This document shows, one piece after another, positions 24,130-35,700 of a stretch of 64,000 nucleotides of DNA. A program made the translations under genes and the position numbers. Positions within the stretch are counted from its first letter, which is position 1. Each line of letters opens with the position of its first letter. The notes under the pieces are model-generated. The model searched no databases. It was not told the origin of the DNA and was given only the letters and a program-made list of their open reading frames with translations. This DNA comes from Rhododendron vialii. Taxonomy: Eukaryota; Streptophyta; Magnoliopsida; Ericales; Ericaceae. Where the stretch lies: NCBI RefSeq assembly GCF_030253575.1, contig NC_080558.1, positions 1,312,001 to 1,376,000 of the forward strand. The letters run 5' to 3'.

Positions 24130-25228
24130 TGCTGGCGCACGTGAAGCAGATTCGACTTTAACTTTGTAGTGTGAGATGGTGGTTTACAATTCTGTGGTTG
24201 GCCAAAATGCAGCTACAATTCCAAGATTTTCACCTATTCTTCTTACTGTTGGAAACTGGTGATAGAAACTTAATTCCAATTGCTCATTTCCAGTATCTGC
24301 TAGATATTAATTGATGGTTAGGCAAAAAGAATTTAGGTATCTAATGGATTTTAGTGGGTAGGCAAAAAGAATTAAAAGTACGTGTTTCATGTACGAGATA
24401 TATAGAAGTTTTTGCCGACGGAATAATCTCCGTAGTCAAGAACTTCTGAATGTAATGGTAGGAATATACCATGTAAAAGAAATGGTTGAAATTGTCTTTT
24501 TACACTGTCAGGAATCAGTTTTCCATGTTTTTTCTTCTAAAAAAATAAACACAAAAATATTGTCGATGTCTTGAAAGTAATATCAATAAAAATTGAAAAT
24601 GATACCCAAGTAATTTAATGTGTCACTGAGGTTAATAAATTGGGACGGCAAACTGAACTGTTCTCTTTATTGAAGTACTACTGTATATTTTGCTTTCATT
24701 AATTGCATAAATTCAGAAAATATTTTTAATGAGCAATACACACAAGCACACAATAACAGACATGGACACATTGATTCATATGGCTTCCACGCTATAAGCT
24801 CACGCACATTAAATGGTTGTCTTGAATCTCAAGGAATTGGCCTATTGGTCAAGGCCTGAGATTCAGGACTTTATTTTATCCATATTAGGTTCCTCTTAGG
24901 TGACATCAACCCCTTTGACGTCGGTCCATATAGAGCATTTGCTCTAGTTACAATTGAAACTTTTACATCGTGACTGTAAACTTTTGCCTCATAGCCTCAA
25001 ACGTTGTTATTCATGCCGCAAACTTTTGAAGCCTAGCCGCAAAATTTGACATCATAGCCGCAAACTTTGTGTACCGGGGCCGCACACTTCTACAAGGCCG
25101 CAATCAATGAAATAGGACCATAAACAACTCTTAAAAATCTTTCAAGTGGCCCAAAATGTTTTTCTTGCAAAAGCAATAACAAGATAACTATTTTGAAGTT
25201 GGAAACTTTACCCCAAAAAAAAAAAAGA
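24130..25228. other. Spacer between ACP and SOD, no gene seen
   Basis: AT-rich. From about 24970 to 25105 it contains an irregular series of seven short units resembling AGCCGCAAACTTT at 20-23 bp spacing. A SINE-like piece (GGCCTATTGGTCAAGGCCTG) lies near 24840. Confidence 0.5.
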
Positions 25229-25230
25229 TA

Positions 25231-25445
25231 CTCCCTCCGTCCCTAAATAAGTGTCCGATGCGCAAACTTAGGCCTTCAAAAAGATGTATTTGTTTCGTTA
25301 AAAAAATCAAATTTTTTTCACAAATCAATAAATAGCAATGCGTTCTATTAGATTGTGGAAAAAAATTAAATTTTTTAATGAAAAATATACATATTTTGTA
25401 AGGTCTAGTTTTGCGCGTCTGACACTTATTTAGGGACGGATGGAG
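25231..25445. mobile_element. Stowaway-type MITE (Tc1/Mariner)
   Basis: Inverted ends are CTCCCTCCGTCCCTAAATAA and its complement TTATTTAGGGACGGATGGAG, flanked by TA on both sides (25229-25230, 25446-25447). Length 215 bp. Confidence 0.9.
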
Positions 25446-25479
25446 TAACTATTTTGAAAGGGTAAATTTTACACCATTA

Positions 25480-25562
25480 GTGGATGGTGAGTTTATGGTC
25501 CCCATCTTAAAATTAATCAAGATGCGTGTAAATTGATCCGAATACCTAATTATGAAAAAAAA
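25480..25562 (+). mobile_element. SINE 3' end fragment
   Basis: AGATGCGTGTAAATTGATCC followed by GAATACC and an A run. It resembles the tails near 17205 and 19290. Confidence 0.3.
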
Positions 25563-25771
25563 ATTATCTACACATCTGTTTCTGAATCTATACGTGTACA
25601 TAATTGAATGCAAATAGGTGGTGGGCCGGGCCGGGCCGGGCTAGACTCATTAACTCCTCCTATTATTTCAAGCCCATAACTCCTCCTATTATTTCAAGCC
25701 CACCCATTGGCAGATAAAAGCCACCTACCACTGGGCAGCTGTTCATAACTCTCAACTCATTAGCTCAGCAG

Positions 25772-25806
<35 letters not shown>
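25772..25806. repeat. CT microsatellite in the SOD leader exon
   Basis: About 17 CT units just before the leader intron donor at 25827. Confidence 0.85.
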
Positions 25807-25810
<4 letters not shown>

Positions 25811-25811
25811 A

Positions 25812-27308
25812 AAGGGGCGTTCTGAGGTAAAATCCGTTCATTTTTCTCACTCTCTTTCCATCCATAGGTACGATTCCTTTCGTGTAACATGAGAATGTAA
25901 GATTCGACTATTTTTTTTAATTCTTTGCAATCGATGATGATCTACTCTGCTTGATCTTCACGCTGTATAAGTAGGTTCACAAATGGATATCATCAAAGAC
26001 TGTAAATCTGATCGAAATGGATTCAGCCTGTGGAATTTTTAGTAATTCGATTTTGTTCGTGGAACTTGAATGTGTTACGTGATTGCGATGTTGACTTCTG
26101 TATGAATCTGTTCACTGTTGATTAATTGGACTGTGTTTGGTTTCCTAGCGAACTTGGGGCAAAAGAAATGGGAAAATTTTCAATGCTAACGTTTTTTTTT
26201 AACGTCTCTTTCACATAGGGTGGGATACACACGTACACGGGACCACATCCTGTGGCGTTACAAATCACTTTTGCATGGAAACTTTTTCCCTGATATTGAG
26301 ATTATCCCGGTTTTAGTGGCATTTCTGGGCTTTATTTTCTTTAAGGTTGTGTTTGGAAAAAGGATTAGTAAATGGACTTGTATTTAGAAAAAGGAAAACA
26401 TACCTTGAGTTTATGAAGGGAAATTCACTACGTGTTCTTTTGTATCCACAAATCCTATGATGCATCCTTGAGCTGAACACAGCCTAAGGCCGAGGGGATT
26501 AACTTGTTTTGAGTATTTGTTGTGTTTACAACTGGGAGGGACCGTGAATGCAAAGTGTACTTACTGTTGGCGATGAGTTCTTTTCATTTCTTAAGAAATG
26601 TGATTATGATTGCATCTTTCCGTGTTGTGAAAACTGTATGTGCATAACACATTATTTAGAGTGGTTGAAACTTAAGCGAAATGTCTTGATAAGTAATTCA
26701 GTTCTTAATAGCACGCACACATTTTTGCTCATGCTTGTTTGGCTATTTGCAGAAGCATTTCAAAAACAAATTCAACATATGGTTTAGTAATTAACTTGAA
26801 ACACTTGGAAAATGTTGCTATTATTTTGAATGGTCCTCTTTGCATAATTTTTCGTACTAACATTATTTAGAATCATAATAAAATCATTATATTTCAGCGT
26901 ATGAGAATTGAATCGAAGCTAACCACTGGTATTCTTTCAATGACCCTTCATTTGTCTCTCAGACAGACCTTCACATTCTAGATGAGTAATTTGAAGGCAT
27001 TTTGTACGATATGGAATGTACATTTAAAGTGTTTCTGATCTTACAATGGGTAATTCAAATGCGTTAGTGGGTTTCTAGTCTATATTACTATGTACTGATT
27101 CGTAAGATGGAGTTCAACTTCAAAGTTCTCTCTAGCTTCACTTTTTTGGCCATCCGGTGATCAGTTATGGAGATTTCCTATTTATGTTTGTCTTTTCACT
27201 TAGTATCTGGTAAATCGACATTCATTTCCTTAGGAAAATTTCCTCTTTATCAGCTCTTATGTGTAATCTAAATGCTGAGATCTGGTTTTATCACTTGTTT
27301 AGATCACA
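25812..27308 (+). promoter_or_regulatory. miR398-like target site split by the leader intron of the SOD gene
   Basis: The last 15 nt of the leader exon (25812-25826) joined to the first 6 nt of the next exon (27303-27308, ATCACA) form a 21-nt match to miR398. From established knowledge of the miR398 sequence, 17 positions are Watson-Crick paired and one is G:U, including miRNA positions 10 and 11 where cleavage occurs. Mismatches fall at miRNA positions 5, 13 and 15. The exon junction lies between miRNA positions 6 and 7. miR398 is a known repressor of plant Cu/Zn SOD mRNAs when copper is scarce. Confidence 0.75.
26345..26486. mobile_element. Degenerate MITE in the SOD leader intron
   Basis: GGTTGTGTTTGG on the left and AACACAGCCTAAGG on the right, 140 bp apart. 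Confidence 0.4.
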
Positions 27309-27315
27309 TATAACA

Positions 27316-30300
27316 ATGGTGAAGGCTGTCGTCGTTCTTAACAGCAGTGAGGGTGTAAATGGCACTGTATACTTCACCCAAGAAGGAGATGGTACTTTCA
27401 TTTACATTACAGTAGTTAAATGGAGTGTGTGTGCATGCGTGCTTGCGTGGCAGCGTGGGTGTGTGTGTGACAATCGTGTTGGCAATTTAAATTATTCTGT
27501 TTCTTGTATGCCTTAGGTCCGACAACAGTTACTGGAAGCCTTTCTGGCCTTAAACCTGGAGCTCATGGTTTCCACGTCCATGCTCTTGGTGATACGACAA
27601 ATGGTTGCATGTCAACTGGTAATTTTCAAACCCATAAATTCACCCTCTTTATCTTCTTTTCAGTTCCATCCAAGCATAGCCAGGACACCTGAGAAAATAC
27701 TAGTATAATGAGGTTCAACTCTAGAATTTTCAATTTTGGACTATTCATATTTGCAGGACCACATTTTAATCCTGCTGGAAAAGACCATGGTGCTCCTGAG
27801 GATGAGCATCGCCATGCTGGTGACCTTGGTAACGTCATAGTTGGCGAAGATGGTATGTTTCCTTTTGATATGCACTCTTTTTCGTCATCATTGTCAAGTT
27901 ATTTGCTCCTCGGATGCTGCTATCTTGATTGGTAAAACATACTGATCATCCGGTTGCATGTTCATTTATCAAGAGAACTTTTCCTAACCAAGAAACTTAA
28001 CTTATTTTAGTGTAATTATGACCGTTATTGTTTTGTGAGAAATGTTTGGTATTCTTACTCTTCTTGGATTTACGTCGAAATGGTCCCATCTGGACTAATA
28101 CTTCCCATGCCCTCCTGCTATTTACGGGATGACAGAAGTTGTTTTGCTTTTGTCATGAAAAGGATCCTGTCTCTGTAGATGCATTTGAGTTCGATTAACC
28201 ATGAGGTGCATAATTTTCTGGACAGTATTGTAACATGCCATTAACATTTTGTTATGACTTTATGTGTCTCAGGTACTGCAAGTTTCACTATCGTTGACAA
28301 ACAGGTGAATTACTAACTGCACTGAAGAGTTTAGACATGCTATATGGGCAGTCAATTGGAGTTTTTCTTGACATGTTTACTTTATGCAGATCCCTCTTTC
28401 AGGACCACATTCCATCATTGGAAGGGCTGTTGTTGTTCATGCTGACCCGGATGATCTTGGAAAGGGTAATTATATCTTACTTTGATCATTAGTGTTGCAT
28501 TCTCTGCTGGCGTTTACATATTTTGGTTCCTCTTAACTCCAGATATTCCAGATACAAAATTATCCTAGATTGTCATGTGAGAAATATGAACGTAGCTAGC
28601 ATTGCTTTCTGAGTCTCTTATGTGGTATTGAACACAGGGACGGATCCAGGAATGCACCCTAGTTGGGGCACCTGTTAATCATAATGACGAAAGTTTATTT
28701 TTTTAGTCAACCATAGTAAGATCGTTTAAAATTAAAGCATGCATTACTAATTACAAAAATTTATAAAGCGTACTTTAAGTTAAATTAGGTAAAAATGAGC
28801 ACAAAATCTTAGACAAAATTTTTAAAGTATATTTTAAATGAACATCAACAAATTTTAGAATGATCGAACTAGTTTTGTTAATGCCTTTATTTTAAAATAT
28901 TTATCCTAAACGGTTAAAAATAAAGAGAATCAAGAAAGAATAGCTCAAAATAGACAAATGGCTTGTAAAGTAACAATTATAAATGCATCATATGATGAAA
29001 TTCAGGCATAAAACGAATTCTATGTGTGTATTTTTGGGATATATACAAGTGAGTATGTTTATAAATTAGCGCACTTTAATATGCTAATTTATACATAAAT
29101 ATTTTAAAAAAATATTTTTATTTCGAGTGGGGGCACGCGTTTGAGTGGGGGCACGTGCCCCCATGTACATCCGTCCCTGATTGAACATATTGGAGTGTTT
29201 GACAATTCACAAACGAACTTTTGGGTGTACGGTCATCAAGTGAAAGATTGGAACAATATCATATCACGAAGGCCATGGTTTTGGCAAGACATGTTTAATG
29301 TGCCACGGCCATGTGAAGCACTCAAGCACCTGACTGGATAGTATTGCTGGGAAGGTTTGAAATTACCAATACTTTACTTGAAATGAATGTCATTCCGTGA
29401 ACTCTTAAAACTGATCGAAAACATTTACTTAAGTAATGATTCTGATACTTTCGAAATTATCATCCCACTGTTTCTACCATTAAATATTGATGCTTCTTAT
29501 AAAAGATGAATAGATTGTTCTTTTCCTGACCATAAAGCTGTGAACTAGCATGAAACTGATCGTTCAATTGTTATCATTTGTGGATGTACTGCAATTTGTG
29601 ATACTACTATGAGGGAATTTTTTGGTAGCAAGTCTGAAAATTTTTGGTAAATGGAAATGCATTTCACAGAAGATGTTATGCAAAAATGTGGGGTTCGGAT
29701 TAGATTCAGTTGATGTACCCTTCATTTATTCATTATCTGCCAAAATTTGGGAATAAAAAAACATGAGAAAAGTAAACACTTAGTTGTGTATTGGCAGATA
29801 TCCTCGGTAGGCACTTAGTTGCTATCATAAGTGAAATATTTAAGGTTTGTGGCTCAAAGATTTTGTGGGTTGGTGACATGAGTGGAGCGGAAAACAACTA
29901 TCTTTCATTTTTTCCTTGAGTAGTGACCCATGTCATGAACTAAAAAAATGCATCACGTCATTGGTTTTTGTGGTAAAAAGACCATCATCTGACCTTCATT
30001 GTGCTCAGTACTTAAGCATCTGCCTGAAGTTAAGGATGGCGATTTGAATTATATTCCATGAAATTTTACAGTTTGGCACAACGCTGTCTTTTGTCCACCC
30101 TTTTCTTCATGCATCATTTTATATTCTATCTTGCTTTTGTTCAGGTGGTCATGAACTAAGCAAAACCACAGGAAATGCTGGCGGAAGGATTGCCTGTGGT
30201 AAGCAATCTGCTTTCCTTATTATCAAGTATACTACGCGATGTTTGATAAACACATTTGTTTCGTTGCCAAGATTGAAAAGTAAGTCCTTGAGGCTGTGTT

Positions 30301-30659
30301 TGGATAACAGACTTGTGGAAGGAATTTTTGGATCAAAATTGGAAGATAAAGAAAAGATAAGGGAAAAAAGCAGTTAAGATTGTAAACAGTTTCTTTTGTT
30401 ATATGAAGTAAATCATGTTTTATCGTTCATCCCTTCACACATGCTAGCTGGTACACCTGTATCCAAACGTATTTTACACAACAGGCAGGTTCCAACTGCT
30501 GAAGAATTAATATAGGAGTATAACTGCCATTTTCCTCTCCCTCGGTTAACCCCTTCCCGAATCACGATCCAAAACACAGCCTTGAATCTTAGTATTCATT
30601 ACTAATATCTGTCTAAAACACTCTCGCCGTTTACAGGTATCATTGGCCTGCAGGGTTGA
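27316..30659 (+). CDS. CSD1: Cytosolic Cu/Zn superoxide dismutase, 152 aa
   Basis: Seven coding exons: 27316-27391, 27517-27618, 27757-27852, 28273-28304, 28390-28465, 30145-30198, 30637-30659. A leader exon ends at 25826. The phases sum to 153 codons. The enzyme turns superoxide into oxygen and hydrogen peroxide. Metal ligands are all present: His45, His47, His62 and His119 for copper, and His62, His70, His79 and Asp82 for zinc. The structural disulphide pair is Cys56/Cys145, and the substrate-guiding arginine is Arg142. It starts directly at MVKAVVVLN with no transit peptide and ends GIIGLQG, without a peroxisomal tail, so it is the cytosolic type. Intron 5 carries a hAT-type element and a smaller MITE. 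Copper-dependent control through miR398 is likely (see the split site). Confidence 0.96.
28635..29179. mobile_element. Non-autonomous hAT element in SOD intron 5
   Basis: 545 bp with inverted ends CAGGGACGGATCCAGGA and TACATCCGTCCCTG. It is flanked by a perfect 8-bp duplication ATTGAACA (28627-28634 and 29180-29187), the hallmark of hAT insertion. No transposase frame. Confidence 0.88.
30292..30581. mobile_element. MITE in SOD intron 6
   Basis: GGCTGTGTTTGGAT on the left, ATCCAAAACACAGCC on the right, TTGA on both sides (30288-30291, 30582-30585). The same kind of end is seen at 23111, 26345 and 62586. Confidence 0.6.
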
Positions 30660-31338
30660 TACTGGTGCTGTTTACTTGAGTATCCTGCCACCAATTTAGA
30701 ACCGTATAAGTTTGTGAAAGTCGAGTTGCTGGTGAATAAGGATTACTAAATGAACTTAATATGGTTTCAATCTTTTGATTCTGTACTGCATTTTGCCTTA
30801 CTTTTTTTCTTGTGCGCCTTTTCGTGTGATGGGTTTAACTTGGTGGCTCCTTTTTGTTTGAACTATGGATATGGAAATTAATTTGAGTATTTCCTGTTTG
30901 TGATCTCATTGACTTCTACAATCGTCAATATAGGCATCTCTGTATTCGTTAGGGTGTGGTTGTTAGATTTGTGGATAGATTGCAGAGAGGTTTGTAGATG
31001 CATCTTGGTCGTCCATCCCAACAATCAATGGTTTAGATTTTGAAAATGAATCTTCCCAAGAAGAGTATGTTTCTGTAGCACGAATGTTTCAACATATTTG
31101 AACCATTAAACACCTTTTGACGACTGAGATTACATAAACTACTTTCTGCAATCCAAACTCATACAGAAGAGGAGCCAAGTTCAAAGTGAAGTCAATTTTA
31201 TATTTTAGTTTTGATTTTAGCTTTTAATACATTTTTAAATCCCACTACCAATACACGATTCAACCAGTCTTAAATAAGTTGCCAAATGATTCTGAAGACA
31301 AGGAATTAGAAAAATCTTGCCTGCTTTTAAAGGACTAA

Positions 31339-32033
31339 AGCCATCCACAGTGGTATAATCAAAAAAAGATAATCAAAAATTGACACATCAGCTTTTGATT
31401 ATTCACTTAAGAGGTTGTTAAGCTTAACAATGTTGAGCTTCACAATGATCACTTCTAGTCCATAACCAAAATAAGGGTCCTCTCTCTCTCTCTCCCCTTT
31501 GTTTTCCGCCATTCACTTCCCTCTATTTGCGTTTTTTTTGGATAAAAAATATATCGATTTCCTGTCTTAATTTTTGGCAAAAATTGGTGACTTTCTTCCC
31601 TCCTATTATGAATTTTTTTTGGGGGGGGCAGGAGGGAAATAGAAACGAGAAAGAAGAGTGAAATATCTTAATTCAGTGACAATGAGTTGAATTGTAGATG
31701 ATCGAGAGATATGAGCTTCACTTTTTGAGAGAAATAAAGAGAAATAGTTTGTGGGTGAAGTGAAGAAGATATAGAGTAGGCGAATAAGAGAAGAAGAAAA
31801 TATCAGTTAAAACACGCGTGTATACAAATTTTGAAACTAATTAACTTATGTGGTGTGAGGTTCACAGATTTTGATTATTGAAAAAGGTTGCTAGTTTTGG
31901 TTATCCAAAGCCTAAAATTTAATTATTTCTAAGGATGTTGCTAAGTTTGATTATTCCATTGTAAGTCATCTTTTGCACTAACATTGTTAACTTTAAAAAC
32001 AATTGGCTTTTGATTATATCACTATGGATGGCC
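31339..32033. mobile_element. Harbinger/Tourist-like non-autonomous element
   Basis: 695 bp between SOD and the next gene. The ends AGCCATCCACAGTGGTATAA and its imperfect complement TATCACTATGGATGGCC are flanked by TAA (31336-31338, 32034-32036). A TAA-type 3-bp duplication fits the PIF/Harbinger class. No transposase frame. A related end lies at 17985-18105. Confidence 0.7.
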
Positions 32034-32565
32034 TAATGAGGAGTAAGAACATAATTGTGAAGATAACTGGTTTTAATTGGTTATATTTTTCTTAACAGTA
32101 ATTTTGTTTGAGAAAAATTTATTCACGGAGCTCAATCTCGCGCGTCCAAAAGTGTTTTGGACGATCCGGATTAAAAACAAATTATTATTGGTCAAAGATA
32201 TTTTATCACTGATTAAAGTTTAAAAATATATTTCAAACATTGATTGTCGAGACGGACAGGTAAGATTGAACGCCTCTGCAAATAACTTTTCACAGCTCGT
32301 CCATGAATAAGTTATTCTCATATTGTTTACGCCCATTTTTTACAAAAAAAACTTGGGCCGTCCGAGGGTCATTCTCTTCTACTAATTTATTTATGGCTCC
32401 TCCGGTACAACCCGAACCCGTTTTAGTGTCATTAGGGTAAACGGGTTTATGACAAACGTAGCCCGATTTGCAAGCATATCGGGAACCGTTGCACATCGTA
32501 ATCTTGAAAAGTCACATCCTCGGCATGCACCTAACCAGCGCCTACACCAAACTCTATCTACCGCA

Positions 32566-32597
32566 CTCCTCTCTCTCTCTCTCTCTCTCCATACGCG

Positions 32598-32629
<32 letters not shown>
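32566..32629. repeat. CT and TA microsatellites before the dehydratase/dehydrogenase gene
   Basis: A CT run (about 32569-32588) and a GTGTGTATATAT-type run (about 32599-32628), 80-140 bp upstream of the start codon, so probably in the leader or core promoter. Confidence 0.8.
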
Positions 32630-32704
32630 GACACTACCGACTGAAACTACGGAGCACAGAGCGCAGCCATTGTAGTCTCTCTTCCGTCCTCGCCAGTCCA
32701 CACC

Positions 32705-35700
32705 ATGGAGTTGGTAAGTCATGATATAGTAGTAATTACTTTGCTTTATTCCTCAATCTTTTTCGTTCGATAAGTAATTAACTTTATTCCAATCTGCCAT
32801 CAAGTTCCACTTCTTCACATCCTCCTCACCAACCACAGTCTGTTCATTTTTTAATTTATTTTTTTTAAATTTGCCCAAATTTTTTTTGATTTCGTTTTCC
32901 TTTATTTTCCGAGTTGGATTACAGGTTGCCCCAGCTGTAGCTGGTGTGAAGATGGGGAGTGAGGGGATTAGGAAGAACTCAACCCTAATTTGTGCTCCGT
33001 TGATGGGGGATTCTATTGATCGGATGTTGATTGACATGAGTGAGGCGAAATCGAGCGGTGCTGATCTGGTGGAGGTTCGATTGGACAGTCTGAAGAGCTT
33101 CGATCCTCGTCGCGACATCGAAATCCTAATCAAACGGTGTCCTTTGCCCACTCTCTTTACTTACAGGTTCGCAATCTCAATTGAGCAGTGGCGAAGCCAG
33201 AATTTTGGCCGAGATGTATTTTTATTCGAAAATATACTCGTTAATCGTTATATCGTGTAGATTTTGTAGTACAGAGACTTATTGCATATGATACTAAATA
33301 GTTGTCCCATTTGAAAAGACGTTCAATTTCCGGGAAAAAAAAAAGTACTTCCGTGCATAATTTTTCAATTCTTTCACACCAAATTAAAGAACTCAATTAG
33401 ATCTTTAATTCAGTGCGAAAAAATTGAAATGCCCATGTGTGTTAATTTTTGAAAGAAATTGAGAAAATGTAACCTTAGTTTTTGACTGGACCAAATCAAA
33501 ATCATTTAGATCTTCAGAGGTTGCTATACTAATTAATATAAATAATACTCATATTGCCTGAAGTATAAGTATACTCCATTATATTTGGGTGGGGCCGGCC
33601 CCCTCGAGCCCTATATAGTTCTGCTGCTGTCTGTGACTTTGTAATGCAATTTGGGCTTCAATTCGATCTCATATGTACGGTTTTGTTCTTCTTTTCTAAA
33701 TGGAAAATGCTAAAGACAGCCCGGCTGGTTGTGATTAAGGTTTAAGAGTGTATTAAAATATGTGATATTTGTATATAAAAGGGTGTGAAAGTGTTTTGAA
33801 AAGTGTAAAAAATGCACTGGAGTGTGTGTTTTTTTTGTTTTTTCCCTTTCTTTTCTTATTGACGGACCAGTCGGCTGTCAATTGAAGGACCCTAAATTAT
33901 TGAGAGAATTTTTGTTCGGTTCACCAAAATTGAAGCAGTGGAAGTAGTTACTTGGCTAAAGTTCTACTTGTTTCGGACATTTCCATATAAATTCATGTCA
34001 CTGTTGATCTTTGCGACAATTTACAGTATGGGATTTTTCTGATTTGATGTGCTTTTGTAGACCAAAATGGGAAGGTGGTCTGTATGAGGGGGATGAAAAC
34101 AGTCGATTGGATGCGCTTCGGTTAGCCATGGAGTTGGGAGCTGATTATATTGATGTTGAGCTACAGGTTGCTTTCTTGTAATCTAAAATTAAACAGTTGA
34201 AAACCTGACATTGACTTGTAATGTGAATTAAACAGTTCAAAACCTGCCATTTGTTGTGTTATAAGGTGGTTATGAAGGAATTCTTGTGTCAAAATATGGA
34301 AAAAATTATAACCTTCAAATCATTTTCTTCGTGATCAATTACTAAAAACATCTTAAAACGTTAGGATTATAACTGTTAGTTGATTCTTTGCTTTGCTTTG
34401 TCTGGTCATTTTACATTGTCCCTGCATGGTCTCTCATTAGCCAAATGGCCCGACACTTAAGGTTATTGTGGTGGATTAGGTTCGAACTACTCTTTCTAAA
34501 AAAATCTGTCATTATTACATCTAAACTGGCCCAAATATGAAAGAGCTGCCACATACCCAATTTGAAACACCATAACAAACACTAATTAGGTTGATTTAGA
34601 AGTGCATGTTGAGTGAGAGAGATGTGGAGTTGGCTATGGGTTTCACTGGTGCTTTAGTGATGGACTGCAAGAAAACATTTTACTGTACCTACAACAAAAA
34701 TAACTAAGTAGTGACAAGTTTTGTTGTCAGAACTCAGAAGTGGCATATTAGTGACTGTTTGAGACCTATGACAGAATTGGATGTACATATTCAGGCACTT
34801 CATTAATGCAATAATGCATCCCATACATCTTTAATGAGCATGAACGAGCTCAAATGCACCACTAGGGTTCACAATTACTTCCACCAAATGCTCTTTTAAG
34901 GGGCCGGATTTCATAATTTTTTGGGAATCTAACTGAACCTGCGAAGACTAATCTCTGAATGACTACATTTTCTTGTGAAGGTTGCTCAAGAGTTCAACAG
35001 TTCCATGAATGGAAAGAAGCATGGAAAATGTGCAGTCATTATTTCGTCACATAACTATCAAAATACTCCCTCTAGGGAGGATCTCGGCAACCTTGTGGCA
35101 AGAATACAAGCTGCTGGAGCTGACATTGTGAAGATTGCAACAACTGCCTTGGATATCACTGATGTTGCACGTGTTTTTGAAATAACTGTTCATTCTCAAG
35201 TAAGAGGCGTAAGTCTTGTCCAAGGATTTCTGAACTCTTATGAAGTTTTTTCATAAAATTCTCTTTGCCTTGGACTGAAACTTGGTGTATTTTTGAACAT
35301 CATTGTTTACTGTGATCATGTTCGGTAGTGATATTGTAAACTTTACTGAAGTGTTATAGATAAATGTTTCTACGTGTGGGTCACATTTATATGGAAATTG
35401 TAATCATGTTCTGCGGGACCAAGATAGGGAGAGAGGAGCTTGCCAGGTTTGCTTGAATTGAAACTTCACGTAAAGATGATCCATGATTTAATGCATGAGG
35501 TGAATTTTAGTGATAAAAAAAACAAGACATTTTTTAGTTCCCTAGTTGAGGCGACGTTGCTGATTGTGTATATGTTGATTAACTTTGCACGAATGAAAGG
35601 TTTTTCGTAATCAGGTCAAATAATGTGTTGAATATGGGAGGAAAATTGAACATGCTAAGGTTTGAAATATATATCATAACTTAAATACCATGGTTCTGAT

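Noticed and set aside
24970-25105. Possible CRISPR-like array
   Set aside because: Units are only about 12 bp, irregular and diverged, and the genome is a plant nuclear one.
33185-33645. hAT element in dehydratase/dehydrogenase intron 2 (CAGTGGCGAAGCC end)
   Set aside because: The right end (GTTCTGCTGCTG) matches only loosely and no 8-bp duplication was found.
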